Source of the DNA: Rhipicephalus microplus
Lineage: Eukaryota > Arthropoda > Arachnida > Ixodida > Ixodidae
Direction: 5' to 3'
Assembly (NCBI RefSeq): GCF_043290135.1
Contig: NC_134710.1
Span: forward strand, 252,080,092-252,144,091
Length of the DNA stretch: 64,000 nt
Made by a program: the position numbers and the translations under genes. A model generated the notes under the pieces. The model was given only the letters and a program-made list of their open reading frames with translations, was not told the DNA's origin and ran no database searches. This document shows positions 23,930 to 36,707 of the stretch, one piece after another. How positions within the stretch are numbered: the stretch's first letter is position 1; each line of letters opens with the position of its first letter.

Positions 23930-24430
23930 CAATTATGCATCATTGACGCAACAGCGGTAAAGAGCTCGTTTTGCAGAAATTCCGCCTTAGGCTTCGGTGG
24001 CTCTCAGTGGAAAATCGTCTTGTCCATGACCAAATATTGAGAGAATGCAAATAAAACAAATATTATAAATATTTAGATTTGAGTGATGACCGAAATCATG
24101 CAGGCCATTTGCATTACAAGCAAATGGTCTACATCAAAGCTATGTGTCTGCTTAGAAATAAAGCGTTAATAAGTGGCCCTGGTTGGAAATGCAAGTAAAA
24201 TACCTGTCATGCTTAACAAAAACACGCATCTTGTATGCAGGTTTGACAGCACAACATGCAATATCGCAGCAATATTGCTTGATACAAGCGTGCATTATCA
24301 TCGGGCATCACAAAACGTTATTACTAACGTGACTTCGCGGTCTGAAGACAGCCAACCATCACGAAAGGCACACACGTTACTGTGCATATTCTCTCACGAC
24401 TGCGTAGTAGGTGCATAAAGTTCCAAAACA
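23930..24430. repeat. Dispersed repeat family C, copy 2
   Basis: Shares ordered blocks with 3,290-4,055 ('gaccaaatattgagagaatg', 'acaacatgcaatat', 'cgaaaggcacacacgttact'). The two copies are clearly diverged, and the tRNA-like part of copy 1 is hard to recognise here. Confidence 0.5.
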
Positions 24431-24493
24431 TTTTACACACATAATATTGAGAAGCACAGTGTGCTGGGCGAGTTGTTAATTCTTCTTAACCAA

Positions 24494-25087
24494 GTTGCGC
24501 GAAAAAATATGAAGTGCAAAAGGAAAAAAACCTGGACACAGCGCGCACTAACAACTGAAACCCTATTAGAAAAAACAGACATATATATGCGGTTACGAGA
24601 ATATGTGAAGTGAAAAAAAATGATTAGATGAGTAGAAATTTAATCATTTTCTTTCACCGTGTGGACATTGTGTGACGTACGGCACTGCGCTGTCGTGCGG
24701 GAAGTGTCATTTAGGATTCAATAATTTATTGTGAATCACAAAGCATCTTTAAAGGGACAACCATGCTCTAACCAATCATCACATTGTAGAGAGTGTGGCT
24801 GCGCGCCCTTGTTTGATGATACGGTAGTTAAAACTAAATTCAGGGACACGGTAAACAAAGCTGGTGATTCATGTGCCACGTAATTCTCGGTTTTGTTGCT
24901 TGCTACTGAGGTAGCTTTTCTGGAAGTGCATCTATAATACAATCAGTCTGTTTATCTAATCATTTTCTTTCACCACACGTGTTCTCGTAACCGCATTTAT
25001 ATGTCTGTTTTCTCCAACAAAGTTTCAGTTGTCAGTGTGCGCTGTGTTCAGGTTTCTTCCATTTGCATATAAATCTTTTTGCGCAAC
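24494..25087. mobile_element. TIR element with ~130-bp inverted arms
   Basis: The left arm begins 'gttgcgcgaaaaaatatg' at 24,494; the right arm ends in the matching complement 'ttgcgcaac' at 25,087. The arms run about 130 bp each (to about 24,630 and from about 24,955) and share long exact words such as 'atgcggttacgaga', 'aaaacagacatata' and 'acaactgaaac'. The 594-bp element has no coding capacity, as expected of a MITE. No clear target duplication was found. Confidence 0.8.
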
Positions 25088-25889
25088 GCAGTAATAACGT
25101 AATATTGCTCTTGCTTTAAACTATGCTACCCCTTTTTACAAAAAATGCAGCCATGTGCAAAACCTTCATTGAGACAAGACACTTTGAACTTTCTCAATTA
25201 CGCAGTATTACTCCACAATTGTTCAAGACGCATCATACGTAAAAAGTACACAATGAGTGGTTGAATCACGCACAAGAAACAGCATACTGCTTTCGTGTTC
25301 AACTTTGAAAAATGAAGCTTAATAGTTCCCCAGTTATTTCACACAGTAGCAAGCCCTAAAGCATCAGACCTCTTCATTTGTCGGCTTGTGTAAAACTATA
25401 TACTGCGCTCACGGATTAAAAACGTGACATCACAATATATTGTGTAACTATGTATGCGGGTATGTGCAGTTCCTCAAGATGACCACGCGATGTTGCGACA
25501 TCTGTAACGATAATGTTGCCTGTGAAGTAGGCATTCCAGTGAAACCTACACCTATACCACCCAACTCGTAGATAGTGGAAACAAAATTATGCGCTATTTC
25601 TAAGTTCTTCCGTTTCAATCCGTGAGCAGTGCACCCTGCTTTGAAAAAACAAACTAGCAAAAAAAATTTCGCTGCGTGTTCTTATCAAAACACACGTAAA
25701 TATAAAATCAAGGGGAAAATAGACGAAAAAAGACAAACTGAAACGCAAGACAAATTTGAAAACGGGCTCAAAAATCTCATGACACTCTTGGAGTTGGACC
25801 TATACAACTGTGTTTTATTTGTAATTGCGGAAGTTGCAATTTATTCTTGGTATCGCCTCAAGTGTAAAATTGAGAAAAATACAAGACAA

Positions 25890-25890
<1 letters not shown>
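25088..25890. other. Unassigned sequence
   Basis: Short frames only. A 110-codon plus-strand frame from 25,629 ends in the TA repeat and has no recognised domain. Confidence 0.4.

Positions 25891-25960
<70 letters not shown>
25891..25960. repeat. (TA)n(TG)n compound microsatellite
   Basis: A TA run to about 25,945 passes into TG units ending at 25,960. Confidence 0.97.
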
Positions 25961-26212
25961 ACAAGTAAACTAGCACGAAACCCATATTTTTCTGGTGTAG
26001 AGTTTTCCATTAAATAGAGCGCTGTCTGCAAGAATAAAAATAGAAATAAAAATAAAAGTGTTCTATCGCTGATACAAAACAGCCTAATGACGTAATCACA
26101 ATTATTATAAAGTTCTTTACTAAGGAAGCATGCAATGTGCTTTGTTTTCTGAGTTATCATAATATTTGCGAACAACGTGTGAAGGTAATGAAAATGATGA
26201 ACTTACCTTAAC

Positions 26213-26271
26213 TTTTTTGGCGTCTCTCATAATCAAATGGTGGTTTTGGGACGTTAAACCCCACAAATCAA
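26213..26271 (+). mobile_element. Severely 5'-truncated Ruka-type SINE with TSD
   Basis: Only the last 59 bp are left ('ggcgtctctcataatca', then 'gggacgttaaaccccac' and 'aaatcaa'). The perfect 10-bp flank 'ttaccttaac' at 26,203-26,212 and 26,272-26,281 shows an insertion that was truncated at birth. Confidence 0.85.
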
Positions 26272-26281
26272 TTACCTTAAC

Positions 26282-27214
26282 ATTTAACTGAGACTTTTTC
26301 TCAAGGAGCCTGTAAATCCTGAGAGCCTATTCACAGCTTAGAGTCACCACGTCTATTCGTACTGCTTTTGGGAGAAGTTGTGAAGGAACGCTTCTCCGCA
26401 AGCATGGGTGTCCATTTTCTTTTGCATGAAAAGTGGACTATTGCCGATCCAGTGGAGTACACACGTGCACGCACACAAAAGCACTTCCACGTGCGTCCAC
26501 AATTTCACCACGTACCACGAGGTAGATTCACGAGAGCTGCGTGATTATCTTGTGTAAATTCGAACAATAGTTCAACACACAAATAGGAGCAAGAGGAGTG
26601 AAATGTGACAAACTCAATCAGCACTGCACCCATCACTCCGGCGAGCGAAAAAGCAAAAATTGCGCGGATGGATACAGTGCAAGCTTGACAATGAAACGTA
26701 CATTACCCCTTGAGATCAATGATTTACGCGCTTTTGACTGGAACTAAATTTTTCTGAGCTTATTGGCGAACGAAGTTTAATATCTTAACAATTATTGACG
26801 CAATATTGTTTCCATACGACTGAATATTTGCGCAAACTATTTGCTTCGGTGTTACTTGAAATGGACTGCGGCACTGTCTTTCCTGCTGTGTCGACCGACT
26901 GCTGTAGGCCACTGCTGGTCTTGATGGCACCTACGCGCGCTTCTTCGAACAAAGTTCTCCGAATTTTCCACCCCTCCAACTGGCGCTCTTTTTTGTATTT
27001 TTTACTGTGTGCATCCTTTGCAAACTTCCCAACAGCTGCAGTGCAGTCAGGCAAGTTTTTTCGGATAATGGACCTCAACTTCCATCGCGGGCCCAGAGAG
27101 CTGCACGTGCATTACCTTCGAGACAGGCATTCAGTGAAGCTGAAATGGCTGCTTCGTGTATGCTGGCTACCAAGACAAGTTTTCGCCAGATTTTCATCTT
27201 ATTTCTCAAGCATT

Positions 27215-27215
<1 letters not shown>
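26282..27215. other. Unassigned sequence
   Basis: A 217-codon plus-strand frame starts at 26,795 but runs through the (AAT)n tract as poly-Asn and shows no domain. I do not accept it as a gene. Confidence 0.4.

Positions 27216-27277
<62 letters not shown>
27216..27277. repeat. (AAT)n microsatellite
   Basis: About 62 bp of uninterrupted AAT units. A second, interrupted AAT tract lies at 28,242-28,278. Confidence 0.95.
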
Positions 27278-28100
27278 CAACCAATCATTCATTTCAACGT
27301 ATGCAGGAACAACCTAAGGGTCTTTCGTGCTGGCGCGAGCAAAAATAAAACAAAATTAAAAAACAATACATTACAGACTGTCCACAGAAAAGCAAATCAA
27401 TCAAAAAGAGCAAAAATGAACAGTCGAAAAGAAATCAATGCACAATGAGAACAACAAATAAAAGAGTAGATATTCATGGAATTAAACTGAAAAATAATGT
27501 GGAATTTACACAACCATTCTGAAGGCTTCCTGAAAGACGGAAAAGAGAAGAATCTGTGCATGCGCAAATCTATGTTAGGACAGGGCAGCCCTCACTGTGA
27601 AAAGATGACTGTAGAGCATAAAAAACACAACGAATCAAGAAAGTTGATGTTGGGGGGACTCGGTATTCTGTAAAGGATAGAGTGTTGGAAGAAGCTGGCA
27701 GGCACATGCAATGGTCGATTCTCTCTGGATAACTTACGCGGAGTTTGAAAATTATTATAACCGAGAAGGGCAGAATATCTCACACTGAACTAGCTTGTAA
27801 AGGAATAACACCTCAGCGTGATTTTCTAAGCCATTAAGTGACGGCAAAGATAATATTCTAGCAGTCTTCAAAAGGTTTTAGTGAAACGATGGGGGTAAAT
27901 GCTAATGAATTTTTTCTGGACTGACTCAGTGGCGTTACTGCTGGACTTGGCAAGGTCATTGCAGATCAGATATGCATATGTACTCAAGTTAAGCACGACA
28001 AATTGTGGTGTACAATTTTAGAAGGCTGTAGGAGAACTGGATTCTCGAGAGATATTCTGCCAACAGGGAGAGAATGAAGGCTTCGCGTGGCAGCACATTT
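27216..28100 (-). pseudogene. Non-LTR retrotransposon 3' end with (ATT)n tail
   Basis: On the minus strand, broken frames between about 28,000 and 27,592 read NDLAKSSSNATESVQKKFIS, then RYSALLGYNNFQTPRKL and a proline-rich end. This resembles the segment after the reverse-transcriptase thumb in several LINEs, so the call is tentative. An A/T-rich 3' segment leads to the trinucleotide run at 27,216-27,277, which on this strand is (ATT)n and may be the element's tail. Confidence 0.45.
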
Positions 28101-29625
28101 AATACACGTAGAAAAAATTTAGCATGCTATCAAAAAAAAAACACCAAGATTACTGATCTCGTCAATCTTACATACCACCAGTGTATTGACATAGCATTGA
28201 ACCGACACGTTAGACGTTTTGCGAGATACAACACCAATAACAATAATAATAATAATATTATTAATAATAATAATAATACACTCACATCATTCTCACATGA
28301 CCGAGAATATCTGGGCACATTGAAAAAAATGATAGTGTGTGGGTGCCCATGAATCTGTTTACGTGAGTGTGTAATTGCGCATTTTAATGGGTATGTACCG
28401 GCAGACGTATTTTATAGGTAAATAGACCACTGTGTTGTTGTTGAAAGAATATGTTCGCAAGCAGTTTTAATTATTATGCACCTGCACAGTGGGGGGCTGT
28501 TTACAAAATGTAGAGTTAGGCTTAGGCATCACGCTAGCCCTTATTCACAAAAATGTCGTACTAATTGCGTTCGGAAGGTAGTGTTTAAGCTAATCCAGAT
28601 GATGACACGCGCGCATTAGTGACCTTGACCAAGTAGTGACACACCCACAGAAAATAGAAGTCTTGTGAGTTTGGCAGCCTACGGTAAATGTTACTATAAT
28701 GCTTCATCAGCATTTCAATACATGGTCCATTAAATGTGTATCACGTTTGAGTCAGTTGCATCCTTATTAATGCCTTTGTGTATGACGTGAAATGTATTTA
28801 ATGCTTGCAAATTTTACATCAAATAATTATTATTAGTGCAGTCATAAAAAGCTCAATAAATTTACTATCTGTACAGCCAAGAACATTATATGTAGGCAAA
28901 AGAAACGAAAGATGTATTTTTGCAATAAATTAGTACAACTACCATTTTGAATTTATACATAATAGTGCCTGCGAGCTAAATTCACATAGGTTCTTTATGT
29001 TTTGAAGATAGTCCCTTAAACATTGCGCTGCGCATGCAATTATGATCAATTGTCGCTGAAAGCGATCGTAGATTGGTTGTAAACAGGACTAACTGAAATC
29101 TTGTTATATGAAGGGAGCATACAGCCATCAAAACCTTCAAATAATCAGCAATTTTGTCCACCAATGAGGAAGCTAAAATGTATTGAACTTACTATTTCGT
29201 GCTGCTACTCCAAACAATGCATTAATGGGAACCTTATAGGTTGCATGCATTTCGTTTTTACATATTACTATATAGGATTGCTCTATAATAATAACGAGAT
29301 TCGGGAGCTTCAATACGTTTTGTGACCAGACACGATTCCTTCCTTGTAACCATGTCTGCTATTGTATACTTTATTTACGTCGTATTAACTGCAACCAATT
29401 GTTTCAAACCTAAATTGCATGGTAAATTTGTACAAATTAAAGTACACGAATGCATTATCGCGTTCACAAAGCTGACCTGAAATTTTTTTCATGGCATAAG
29501 CATTATCTATAATTAATAATCTTGTTGTTGTAGAAAATAAACAGGTCACCTTTGTGTGCGAATTGTTATATATTACAATTCGCATAAATTGTGCGATCAT
29601 CGTGCTAAATATATACGTAGTTCAT
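28101..29625. other. Unassigned AT-rich sequence
   Basis: Apart from the interrupted (AAT)n at 28,242-28,278, I see no gene or known repeat. Confidence 0.45.
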
Positions 29626-29629
29626 CCTC

Positions 29630-29890
29630 TATAAGGGAGCAATTTCACATATAAGGATCCACATGATATTTTATATATGGTGTGACCGTGCCTTATAAGT
29701 CCGGATTTGGCTCCCTATATGGGCCAACCGCATCATAAAGGGCTCTATATAACCACAGACATGAACCAACCCCGCCAGATATACATCCATGTATGGAGAA
29801 TGGAAACCATATATGCTGACATAAATATTTATAAGTGGCCACATATAACCTATAAGTGCCATATATGGCATTTCCGTAAGGGGTTATTTG
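29630..29890. repeat. CCATATATGG-rich palindromic repeat, cluster 2
   Basis: One exact CC(A/T)6GG at 29,869-29,878 and many near variants ('cctatatggg', 'catataagga', 'ctatataacc', 'tataagtg') give the same texture as 22.25-22.85 kb. Copy number and true ends need alignment. Confidence 0.5.
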
Positions 29891-31087
29891 CACTAAATGA
29901 CAAGCCGGCATAAGAGTTCAAACTGCATAGCAGGAAAGCTAACCTCACAATTTCGAAAAGGGACCCTTTTCTAAATTCAACTAAGACCACGTTTCCTCTT
30001 GAAGCATCACATGTTCCGCCATTTGTTGTTAAATTAGGAAGTGCATAGAAGCGCACTTGCCAATTTTGAAAGGTGGAGACTGCTGCACCGTGCGGCACAC
30101 GAGCCACCTTCACACAAAAATGGCTGCTGCACCACACGGAAGCGACGCCGTGCACTTCTCTTGTAAGGCACTTAGTTTTAATAGTTCGAATCAGACAGGA
30201 CTCACCGAGTCCGCTTACGACAAGCCCTCGACGCGACTATCAGTGTGCTTCCTCGTCGGCCTCTCGTCAGCCTGACTTGCTGCTGCTGCACTGCTGGTGG
30301 TGCTGTCTACAGGCTCTTGATGATCCTCGCAGAATTGGTTATATTAGTATGATAAACTGTTTTGCGAAATAAACGTCCTCATCGGTGAGACGCAGGAAGA
30401 CACGCTGAATTTAAATGCGGCTGGCTGCATCAGTTTCTCCGGTACACGTGTCACCAATGTTGATATGCACAGTTTTTCAAAATTCTGATGACAAGGGCGC
30501 ATTGCACCGTAGCTACGCTGAATATGCAACAGGAAACCTTTTTACGTCGCTCTACGTACCCTCCCCACCTCATGAGGTAATAATTAATCGGCAGGCCACC
30601 TCAATGCTCTAGGCGATCAACACTTCATAAACGATGCCCAATGGCAACTGCTGACTGCGTTAGGCCCCTTACCTACAAAATCAGTGCCGAACAGTTTGTC
30701 TGCCTTGCTGAATAACACGCACGGTCTCTGACACGACGGCAGCATTTACCTACCCAATGATGTGAGCAGCCATGTTCGTTCACCCTTAACGAAAAGGCCT
30801 GCAATGCAGGAGGATTGGCTTTCAGAAATTCCAAGCTTCGTAGCAACACTTTGCAGCCAAACTGGGGTTTCTCGTTCGTCCGGACATTCACATTCTAACT
30901 GTGCAAAATATTTATTTCATCATCAAACCTGCTGTTCAAGACATGCGAAATGATGTACTCGACTGCAAGCACACTTTCACCTACGACAACACTTTTTGAC
31001 ATTCTAATGTAGAAAATTCAGTACGTCCAATAGCAAAAATTAGTACTTCATACTCAGAAACATCATGCGCACACTCAAATAAAACTG
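29891..31087. other. Unassigned sequence
   Basis: Several 60-100-codon frames on both strands overlap one another; none has a recognisable motif. No gene called. Confidence 0.4.
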
Positions 31088-31365
31088 CGGTGCCGTGGAA
31101 GGCCACGCTGAGAAGCTCCAACGTCCAGGATCAAATGTGGGCCATTCAGCAAGCCCATTATGCAGCGAGAAGACAAGGTCTTCGGTCCTACACGGGGGCC
31201 ACATCGTCCCAGGCCGCAAATTTGGCAGTTTTCAATAAAGTTCTTATCACCACCACACATCTCAGCTACTGTCTTTGGTACTGTTACCTTTCACAGCTGA
31301 AGCGCCCCATGGCGCCCACTAGACTTAATGTGTTTGCGATATGCGTTTATTTAACAAATAAACGT
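31088..31365 (+). pseudogene. LINE ORF2 extreme C-terminus and 3' end
   Basis: The frame reads PWKATLRSSNVQDQMWAIQQ and then AHYAARRQGL. This matches the 'WEAxLxSxxLxxQxxxVxxAxxAAxxxGL' segment that ends many tick I/Tad-type LINE polyproteins, after the CCHC knuckle. A short 3' untranslated part ends at 'aaataaacgttgactgactc'. Everything upstream is missing, so this is a small 5'-truncated copy. Confidence 0.6.
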
Positions 31366-32102
31366 TGACTGACTCTTTATACACCTATTTATTAACATTT
31401 TTGTAGATTTAACGCATCACATACCATATTATACATATTTATATAGCTTTTAGCTAAGTTTTTAAAAGTGACGTCACTTCCGTGCGCTGCAGGAGCCACT
31501 TCTGTGCGGGACTGGCGGCTACGCATTGCGGCGCAGGTGACGCTGCCATTGTGAAAATGGTCCATTTACGTCAACCCGATGTCGCACCTGTGTCATAGGA
31601 GTACATATCTAGTGTATTGTAGGAGTACCTATGTGAATCAAGAAAGCCAGCACTGCAACCGCAATTGATTTTTCACCAGTATTACGCCTGCATAGCGCCC
31701 TTTTCCAAAGCAGTTTTGAGACATGGTGTGGCTGTGTAGTTGAATACTTGATCGCCATGAAGCAGGCTTTGGTTCAATTCCCACTGGGACGTTGAGACAC
31801 TGATATATCTTTTTTGCATTTGTAGGGTCAACGGGGCCGATGTCAATGCTCTTAACACTCTTCCGTTCAAATTACCAGTCTGTTTTTGTCGTTGCTGGGT
31901 TAATATAAACTGGCAATAACCTGTGGCGCATACCCCCAACCGCGGCCCATGGTACACAGGTATGAGCCCCACGTGTCTGGAGGAAATTTGTTGACGACGT
32001 GTGCGGCGGGAATGTTATTCAAGTTATTCACGTGATTGCGGGTTAGGCATATTCATCAAACTATCTCACAAAGGGAACGAGCACGAGACAGAGCACCCAG
32101 AC
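31366..32102. other. Unassigned sequence
   Basis: Nothing recognised. Confidence 0.4.
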
Positions 32103-32213
<111 letters not shown>

Positions 32214-35200
32214 TAAACGCCTAAAGTGCATAGACTTCGCTTAAGATCATTCGAATAAAAAGAACAAAGAAAAGCAGCAAAGACCAAAGTCGTTCGCACA
32301 GTGAACCAGTAACTTCAACGTCCTTCAGATTTCATACTTACAAGAAGCGATACTCTTCTTCACCACTTGTGACTCAACACAGCGTGCGTAAGTACTCTCA
32401 GGTTAGTGTTCTGGCAGGATGCCACTTGTCATGCAGACATAGACGGACTCTGTCTAGTACTTGAGTGGATCAAGAAACCAGCGTATAATGCGCTCGGAAC
32501 ACGTGCACCATGCTCTCATCTCTTTCAGCCCTGGTTTTTTTATTTTTGTCAGATACACTTTCTGTGCGTATTTTCCTCGTTGTTAGGACCTCAGAAGTCA
32601 ACAAACGAAAAATTGAGCCACTGGTACAAGCATTTTCGGATTAATTAACGTGACATCAAATTATGTAATTTGGGCCCAGGGATTGGGAAATTAAAAAAAT
32701 AGCTTCTTTTTTTCTGCCAATCAATGGTGTACATAAAATGGAAACTATTGTCCTAATATTAGCCGAATACTCACTGAAACAGCTTCGGTACGTCGTCCCG
32801 AAAATGGCGCTTACCCGCCTCAACTCACGCGCCTCGTCTTCACAGAAGACCTCGGTCACGCTTTTTCTTCTTTGTGGCTGCTACCTCCACAAACTTGCTG
32901 CTATATTGACGTCAATTGCAGTGGGGATAATTGAAGAACTATGCCCCCAAGAATGAGCAGTATTGGCTACGTTTCCGAGATACTAGGGGAAATTTTGTGC
33001 GGTGGTGTCAACTGACACCACCAGGGCCGAAAGGGTTAAAGTTAAACGTTGTACGTAAACCCGCCTGGTTGGGATCGCATAGGGCTACAATATAAACGAA
33101 TACCAATTAAGAAACTTTATATTAATCAAAGGCACTTCAGCTCCCGAGTGAGAGCCTTGACACAATGAGTATGAGGTTGGAAATTGTCCGGTTATGTTTG
33201 CTTGACGATGTGGCGTCGAAACACGTACGCGTGTGGGCATTCGCCGTCACTGCAATTCAGTGCGTGCTCAGTGGTCTGGATTTTCAGAGATACGAGGGAC
33301 AGCCTAAAGGTCCAGTTTGTCTTTTTTTTTTACCTTTAAGTTATCCCAGACTCTTTGATAGCGAGTTACTTCTGCGAGTTCGACCTGAGCGTTCGGTGAC
33401 CTTTTGTTTTTTTTTTCTCTGCACATCCACTGTTTGAGCTTTTGCTGGAAATTGCCTGCCCAGCCGAAAGCAACTTCGTTCGCTGCCAGAGCACAGAGCC
33501 CGAGATGGTGTAAATAACAGCTGTAAATGTTCTTTTTGGCACGCTTGTTTTTTAGGTGTAAAAGAGAGCACTTCATTAAAAAAACACGCCCTACATGTAC
33601 GTACATTGTGAGGACGTAGAACACGCGCCAAGCGCTTACTTATTCAAAGAACATCTGGTAAAGGAGCACAATTCCAGTACCAAGAGCACCATGCTTTTCA
33701 TCTTAATAGGCCTTTATCATTTACCGTAGTACGAAAGTTTGTTAGAACGCTCACAGCATATTGATTTGCAAGCACTAACCCGTCTGGAGAACTAGAAAGT
33801 GAACCCCTGATATTGTATAGAAATATCATGCCTTACTTGCTCACGTTGGTTGGTTCCCTAGTTTCTTTTTATTTATTGAATGTTCTCACTCTCGCACCCA
33901 AGAAACCGTATGAAAAAAAAAAACCGTCGTCCTTAAGGGGTCGTACACACAATTGATCTTATTTGAAAAATCATTGCCGCACTTACTGCTGATCGACAGG
34001 TGCGACGCACGTAGTCTAAGCGACGTTTTATGCCTTGATACTCACTCTATTAAGCCCTTCAACAAGGATATTTCAGGCAGTCAACTTGTGTTTGTTCCAA
34101 ATATATAAGCTGTTAAAAAACAAAGAAGTACATTTACCAGCAAAATAAAATCACATTCGACGCTTTACCTAGTTTAGGAGCAGAAATAACTAACGCGCCT
34201 GCTTTAAAAGAAACATTACTGCTTGAACACAGAGTAGGCGGCTGGTCTGAGAACCGGCTCACCTTCCTGTTCTTCCTCCTTTAATCCTTCTCCTCCTTAC
34301 TGCTTAAAAACAAGTTTGGCGTACTGGTGTCGACTTGAGCAATTCCACTAACCGAGTTCGTGGCACTGACTTAGTAACATATAATAATGCCTTCCTGAGT
34401 TAATAATATATAATATATAATACACAATGCATTATTCATTTTCAACATCCTACATCTGAAGTGATTACATGTCAAAGGATGATACGCCTAAAGGCAGATT
34501 AACTGCCGAACAATGGCCCTATCACCCAAGCACTGTACAACGAGGTATTGGACATATATAAGTTATACAATAATTAAAAAGTGGCAGCACTAAAAGAAAA
34601 AAACACGACAGTACTATCAAGAACAGCTTATGACACACCTAAATTAATTTAAAAAAACGATTATTTGTTTATTACAAATGTACACCATAGAGCGCTTGAG
34701 GCCCTGCTCATGCTCTGAGAGAACACAGGACAAGAAATAAGACTTAACAACAAGCTTAATCACTGATTTCAACATGGCTCTATTCGCATAATTTAGAACT
34801 TCAGGTTGTTATTTCAAAAAAGAAGGCATTAGGTACTTTAGTTGATCAGTTCCTTATTTAGTTTTTTAAAAGAGGAACTTTGGAGTGGCCATTTATTAGA
34901 CTATATATACATACAATTGACTATATATATACCTGGTTAAATACTTGTGGATTTATCTTTTCGCATTTCTATGTATATGTAAGTGGCGAGTGTGAGGTTA
35001 TATAGCTGATCAATTATTATTATCTCATTTTCACAGTGAATGAAACCTACTGTGAAAACTGTCTCTCATAAGATTTGTGCTTCAAACGAAGATCTTTATT
35101 CATTCTCAGTACAAAGCGCAATTGCCTGTTTTCGGATACCCAAGTAGAAATGTGCATAAACCAAAGAGCACTTAATTTTTATCAAAACATCCCAGTAGAT

Positions 35201-35425
35201 GTCATTTTATCAAAATTTTGAAAAATTCCTTTAAAAATTTCAGCATCAACAGCCTCTTTTAAAGCTTTCGGACTTATACCTTAGTCATCTTGTTTTATTT
35301 AGAATGGATGCGTAAATTCTTGACTAAAAGACACCAGTTTGTGTATTCCATCCACCACTCCATATTTAGAAGCTCTATTCTCTCCAAAGCGACCCATGCT
35401 ATCGTCCCGAAAACCCCATAACTTT
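32214..35425. other. Unassigned AT-rich sequence
   Basis: More than 3 kb with only short frames. I found no domain, repeat family or RNA gene. Confidence 0.45.
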
Positions 35426-35735
35426 CTTATACGTATATAATGCAGCGAAAGCTTTTATCATATCACAACTCGGGTCACGTGCAGTTGTACGCTGTTGCCG
35501 CTGTCTGTGCCACTTTCGGTGTCCGTAACCATATCGCACGAAATGAGAAAAAAAAACTAGCACCAATGACCCAGTGGAGCTTGAATCCGGGTCCGCTAAG
35601 CGCCAGCCCAGTATTTTGCCACTTGGCCACATCAGTGCTTGGGGACTTGTTCGCAAACTTGCCTTATGCAGGCTTGATACCAGGAAAGCAATCGCGTCAA
35701 TACGACCCTTGAAGAGTTTTTAAAACAGCGAAGGA
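35426..35735 (-). repeat. Repeat with a tRNA-like segment
   Basis: On the minus strand about 35,570-35,640 reads 'gtggccaagtggcaaaatac' followed by 'cccggattcaagctcc', which looks like tRNA A- and B-box regions with an intact-looking T arm. A-rich sequence follows. The layout resembles repeat family C (tRNA-like segment beside an A-rich run), but the flanks differ. It is not a credible functional tRNA because acceptor-stem pairing is not apparent. Confidence 0.4.
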
Positions 35736-36707
35736 ACAACCAGTCGTCGCACAATGCGAATAGCGTAACGAGTGGATCGTCCAATCCTCCAACTCATTAC
35801 AAAATTTTGTTCTTGTTCAGTTAATAACTGTGGCGCGTACCAACTTCAGGCATAATTCCTAATCGTCGTCAGCCACTGCATGAACAATTGGCAGAAAATT
35901 TCTTGCAAGGGTTTAGGATACCACGCTTCTCAGAAAAATCACGAAAAATAGCATAACGATTGCTGGCCTACCACCCTAAAATTTTTATTATTCATGCCGT
36001 AGTGGGTATCAAGCATGAGTGCTTGCAGCAGTTACGCTACAGTGTCTATAAATGTACTGTAGCTACGCCGTGATTATTTAGAAAAGGCTCTGATAGGCCG
36101 CTCTTCTACCTTTCGCTGTGACTGTGCTGCGCCTTCCGCGCAGGCCTGGCGTTTTTTATTTTTTACCATCTAAACTGTCTTCTAGCATTGGTATTTTTTG
36201 CGGTTTTTAGACATATTTCTAGCCATGCTTGCTAGCAACGTATTACAAAATGATATTGAAAATTTTACTGCTTGGCTCCACTCAATCGTGTTTAATGTCA
36301 CTTAGCTCTAAAAATTCCTTTCTAATATACCTTAATATCGGTGATAGCTTCACTGCAGTATGAAGTAAATTCTCTGCAACTCGGAAGTATTATCTGCGGA
36401 ACCGTGCAAATACTTAGAATTTACCTTAATTCTTCTGACCTCCTTGTGTTACGAGCGCTAGTAACGAAGTCAATTGGAAGCTTGATTACTCCCTCTAAAA
36501 CTTTCGCTTTGCCACCCCATGTTTATTATAACTTTTTAACTCGCCTAACTTTCGCCTAAGGTTGAATACGCACTTCCTGTTGAAAACTTACACCAAACTG
36601 TCATTTCTAAGCAGATAAAAGTTGTCAAAGCCGCACCGCTTGTCTAACTACAGTAGCGTTAAAGAGATCATTTCAAAAACCACAATTGTCTGTGAGTGAA
36701 AACTCGA
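35736..36707. other. Unassigned sequence
   Basis: Nothing recognised. Confidence 0.4.

Noticed and set aside
26795..27448. 217-codon plus-strand frame with poly-Asn
   Set aside because: It crosses the (AAT)n tract and part of it is antisense to a LINE 3' end; no homology recognised.
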